DNA of 57,558 nt from positions 1 through 57,558 of the forward strand of contig CALKXH010000120.1 in the NCBI GenBank assembly GCA_938005675.1, written 5' to 3'. The position numbers were made by a program, and so were the translations under genes. This document shows positions 54,899 through 57,558 of this stretch, piece by piece. The DNA comes from an uncultured Anaerolineae bacterium (GTDB taxonomy: Bacteria; Chloroflexota; Anaerolineae; Aggregatilineales; UBA2796). The notes beneath the pieces are model-generated. The model was given only the letters and a program-made list of their open reading frames with translations, searched no databases and was not told where the DNA came from. The first letter of the stretch is position 1; every line of letters begins with the position of its first letter.

Positions 54899-56944
54899 AT
54901 GCCGCCTTTTGAGTTAGTCTCGCCCTATCAGCCGACCGGCGATCAGCCGCAAGCCATCGAGCAGCTTGTGGAGGGGATTCAGCGCGGCTTGCGCCACCAG
55001 ACTCTGCTGGGCGCCACCGGCACCGGCAAAACCTACACCATCGCTCAAGTGGTGCAGCGCGTCCAACGCCCGACGCTCGTCTTAGCGCACAACAAGACGC
55101 TTGCCGCGCAGCTCTACGCCGAATTCAAGGAATTTTTCCCGCGCAACGCCGTCGAGTACTTCGTCAGCTACTATGACTACTATCAGCCTGAGGCGTACGT
55201 GCCGCGCCTCGATCTCTACATCGAAAAAGAGGCGGATATCAACGACGAGATCGAGCGTTTGCGCCTCGCCGCCACCGCCGCGCTGCTCACCCGCCAAGAC
55301 GTGCTGATCGTCGCCTCCGTCTCCTGCATTTACGGCTTGGTCAGCCCGCAGACGTGGGAGAAAGTCCTGCTCAGCCTGCAAGTCGGGCAGACCATCCGCC
55401 GCAACGATGCCCTGCGGCATTTGGTGACGATCCTCTACACGCGCAACGACCTTGAACTCAAGCGCGGCAGCTTCCGCGTGCGCGGCGATACGCTTGAGAT
55501 CATGCCCTCCTACCTTGAGACCGCCTACCGCATCGCCTTCTTCGGCGATGAGATCGAGCGCATCGTCCATTTCGATCCCATGACGGGAGAGCTGCTTGAG
55601 GAACTCACCCGCCTCGATATCTTCCCCGCCAAACACTACGTGGCGGAGAGCGACACGCTCAAAGCAGCCCTCCACGATATCGAAGTTGAGCTGCACGAGC
55701 GCCTCGCCGAGCTGGAGCGCGAAGGCAAATTGCTCGAAGCGCAACGTCTGAAGCAGCGCACCCTCTTCGATCTGGAGATGATCCGCGAGATCGGCACGTG
55801 CAGCGGCATCGAGAACTACTCCCGCCACTTCGATAGACGTCCGAGCGGCACGCCGCCCTATACCCTGCTGGATTACTTCCCTGAGGACTATCTGCTGGTC
55901 ATCGACGAAAGCCACATGACCGTGCCTCAGCTGCGCGGCATGTACAACGGCGACCGCGCCCGCAAGATCACGCTGGTTGATTACGGCTTCCGCCTGCCCT
56001 GCGCCCTCGATAACCGCCCGCTCAGCTTTGAGGAGTTCGAGGCGCGCATGGGGCAAACCATCTACACTAGCGCCACGCCCGGTCCGTATGAATTGGAGCG
56101 CTCTGAGCAGGTCGTGCAGCAAGTCATCCGCCCCACCGGCATCGTCGACCCTGAGATCAGCGTGCGCCCGATTGAAGGGCAAGTCGACGATCTGCTCAAA
56201 GAGATCGCCCTGCGCGTCAAGCGCGGCGAGCGCACGCTCGTCACCACGCTGACCAAGCGCATGGCGGAGGATTTGGCGCAGTACTTGACCGAGATGGGCA
56301 TTCGCGTCCACTACCTGCACAGCGAGATCGATACCTTGCAGCGCGTCGAGATTCTGCGCGACCTGCGCCTGGGCGTCTACGATGTGGTGGTGGGCATCAA
56401 CTTGCTGCGCGAGGGGCTAGACTTGCCCGAAGTCTCGCTGGTCGCCATCCTCGATGCCGATAAAGAGGGCTTTTTGCGCTCCGAGCAGGCGCTCATCCAG
56501 ACCATCGGGCGGGCGGCGCGGCACGTCAACGGACAGGTGATCATGTACGCCGACCGCCTCACCGACTCGATGCAGCGCGCCATCGCCGAGACCGAGCGCC
56601 GTCGCGCCATTCAGCTCGCCTATAACGCCCAACACGGCATCGTGCCTGCCAGCATCGTCAAGCAGGTGCGCGACTTGACCGATCGAGTCAGGGCGCAGCA
56701 AGCCTTCGATGCCCAAGAGAGCGCCGCCACGCCCGCGCCCACGCCGCACGAGCTGAGTCGCGCCGAGCTGGATAAGCTCATCCGCGAGCTGGAGCGCGAG
56801 ATGAAGCAAGCCGCCAAAGACTTGGCATTCGAGAAAGCGGCGGCATTGCGCGACCAGATCATCGAGCTGCGCAAGGTGCTGCTGCTCAAAGACGATCCCA
56901 AAGACCCCATCGCCCTAGCTGCCGCCGACATCTTCGATGAGTAG
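54899..56944 (+). CDS. uvrB: UvrABC excinuclease subunit B
   Basis: Damage-verifying helicase of nucleotide excision repair. 681 residues, normal length. Walker [11 protein letters not shown] near 39; the damage-probing beta hairpin [21 protein letters not shown] near 92; DEAD-like box VIDESHMT near 336; helicase motifs V and VI ([22 protein letters not shown]); and the C-terminal UVR domain that recruits UvrC ([28 protein letters not shown]). Its 3' end is 3 bp from the next, convergent gene. Confidence 0.98.
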   Translation: MPPFELVSPYQPTGDQPQAIEQLVEGIQRGLRHQTLLGATGTGKTYTIAQVVQRVQRPTLVLAHNKTLAAQLYAEFKEFFPRNAVEYFVSYYDYYQPEAYVPRLDLYIEKEADINDEIERLRLAATAALLTRQDVLIVASVSCIYGLVSPQTWEKVLLSLQVGQTIRRNDALRHLVTILYTRNDLELKRGSFRVRGDTLEIMPSYLETAYRIAFFGDEIERIVHFDPMTGELLEELTRLDIFPAKHYVAESDTLKAALHDIEVELHERLAELEREGKLLEAQRLKQRTLFDLEMIREIGTCSGIENYSRHFDRRPSGTPPYTLLDYFPEDYLLVIDESHMTVPQLRGMYNGDRARKITLVDYGFRLPCALDNRPLSFEEFEARMGQTIYTSATPGPYELERSEQVVQQVIRPTGIVDPEISVRPIEGQVDDLLKEIALRVKRGERTLVTTLTKRMAEDLAQYLTEMGIRVHYLHSEIDTLQRVEILRDLRLGVYDVVVGINLLREGLDLPEVSLVAILDADKEGFLRSEQALIQTIGRAARHVNGQVIMYADRLTDSMQRAIAETERRRAIQLAYNAQHGIVPASIVKQVRDLTDRVRAQQAFDAQESAATPAPTPHELSRAELDKLIRELEREMKQAAKDLAFEKAAALRDQIIELRKVLLLKDDPKDPIALAAADIFDE

Positions 56945-56947
56945 GCG

Positions 56948-57558
56948 CTAGGGCATCCGCAGGGTGTAAGTTTTGAAGTCGGCGGCGGCTTGCACGGCGC
57001 TCCAGATCGCCTCGCGCTGCGGCGATCCGTTGTAGACGTACCACTGAATGTGTACGTCCTCAGCATCGAAGCCACCGGCATAAGTGTAGTTGTCCAGAAA
57101 GTCGGGCGCGCTCGCCAACACGCTGTAGTAGCCGCCGATCAAGCCGTGTCCGAAGTTGAAGACCGTGCCATCGGGGAAGGTGTAAAAGCCGATCAAATCG
57201 GGGCGGCTGCCCAGCACATAGCCGACGATCCACAGCCAGCCGCGCTCCTTGCCCTCCCGCGCGATGCGATTCTCGTTCAAGCCGACCGTATCCATGTGGC
57301 GCACCCCGCTGACGAACGGCAAGATGCCGGCGTCGTTGTAGGCGACCGTGATTTGCTCAGGGTTGGGCAGCTGCGCCAGCGCTACCCCCATCCGACGGTT
57401 GACATAGAAAAGCGCGCCCGCCGATTGCGGCTCCGCGACGCCCGCCGCCACCGTCTGCGCCGTTGAGAGGCACAGCCAGAGGCTCAGCGCGACGAAGAGC
57501 GCGTGGCGTAGCGCCGCGCGCGCCTGCAAAATGCTCTCTGCGATAGCCACCAAGCCGA
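56948..57558 (-). CDS. C-terminal part of a GT-C-type membrane glycosyltransferase, 5' end outside the window
   Basis: The frame runs off the right edge, so the 201 residues visible are a C-terminal fragment. A membrane helix (about 18-37, LFVALSLWLCLSTAQTVAAG) is followed by an exported domain with YNDAGILPFVSGVRHMDTVGLNEN, the 'DT-GL-N' signature found after the last helix of AftB-like and related GT-C enzymes, and GWLWIVGYVLGSRPDLIGFYTF. This links it functionally to the GT39-like gene at 51626, though they are not in one operon. Confidence 0.65.
   Translation of the reverse strand, partial: GLVAIAESILQARAALRHALFVALSLWLCLSTAQTVAAGVAEPQSAGALFYVNRRMGVALAQLPNPEQITVAYNDAGILPFVSGVRHMDTVGLNENRIAREGKERGWLWIVGYVLGSRPDLIGFYTFPDGTVFNFGHGLIGGYYSVLASAPDFLDNYTYAGGFDAEDVHIQWYVYNGSPQREAIWSAVQAAADFKTYTLRMP

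Noticed and set aside
55082-56320. A 412-codon minus-strand open frame opposite uvrB.
   Set aside because: Antisense shadow of a highly conserved repair gene, with no family resemblance.

Overview
The window is a compact, GC-rich bacterial chromosome segment (roughly 60-65% GC by eye) with about 45 protein genes, no rRNA, tRNA, CRISPR array, IS element or phage gene that I can see. Gene content (group 3d Hox hydrogenase, a pyruvate:ferredoxin oxidoreductase fused into one chain, Rex, YabN-type MazG, a Crp-family regulator, GT-C glycosyltransferases, short conserved proteins of unknown function) and style fit a Chloroflexota bacterium, most likely Anaerolineae-like. That placement is inference from gene content, not a computed phylogeny.

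Layout. 1-1043: the end of a TPR protein. 1085-9897 (minus strand): a long housekeeping block read rpsO, pnp, a GNAT protein, three unknown genes, then rho from its own strong promoter, and sucC-sucD. 10124-16469 (plus): a PhoB/PhoR-like two-component pair, a Clp/Hsp100 ATPase with a degenerate first ATPase domain, a CapA-like protein and an MreB-like actin. 16457-17077 (minus): the redox sensor Rex. 17361-30086 (plus): hoxE-F-U-Y-H, the maturation protease hoxW, a hidden 50-codon frame, hypF, hypC, a PFOR and a dihydroorotate-dehydrogenase-like flavoprotein. 30178-39636 (plus): agmatinase, a nitronate-monooxygenase-like flavoprotein, a lone ABC ATPase, a pair of ATP-grasp ligases behind a palindromic promoter, trpB, a methyltransferase and an SGNH esterase. 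40160-43461 (minus): YabN/MazG, a metallo-beta-lactamase-fold hydrolase, and rplJ-rplL behind an L10 leader with an attenuator. 43803-48570: a Crp-like regulator, then on the minus strand a PP2C-like/TerY-like pair, a secreted two-domain lectin-like protein, a small membrane protein and a BON protein. 48716-50593: a Tat-exported molybdopterin protein with a membrane-anchored pentaheme cytochrome c. 50848-57558: a nitrilase, a GT39-like glycosyltransferase, two unknown genes, uvrB and the end of another GT-C-type protein.

How the genes work together. PFOR would reduce ferredoxin during pyruvate oxidation and the Hox enzyme would exchange electrons between NAD(H) and H2, with Rex (NADH/NAD+ sensor) divergently placed; this is a coherent redox-balancing module. 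The Mo-protein/pentaheme pair looks like a separate quinol-linked respiratory module outside the cytoplasmic membrane. SucCD feeds the TCA cycle, and rpsO-pnp, rho and rplJL are the core expression machinery, each with visible promoters or RNA structures.

The observations I consider most worth following are the two-ATP-grasp operon with its 9-9-9 palindrome over the -10 box, the Hox-Hyp-PFOR supraoperon with internal hairpins and a hidden small frame, the Clp protein with a ruined D1 ATPase, the rplJ leader attenuator, and a recurrent GC-TATAMT promoter signature. None of these can be called new without database searches that I could not run.
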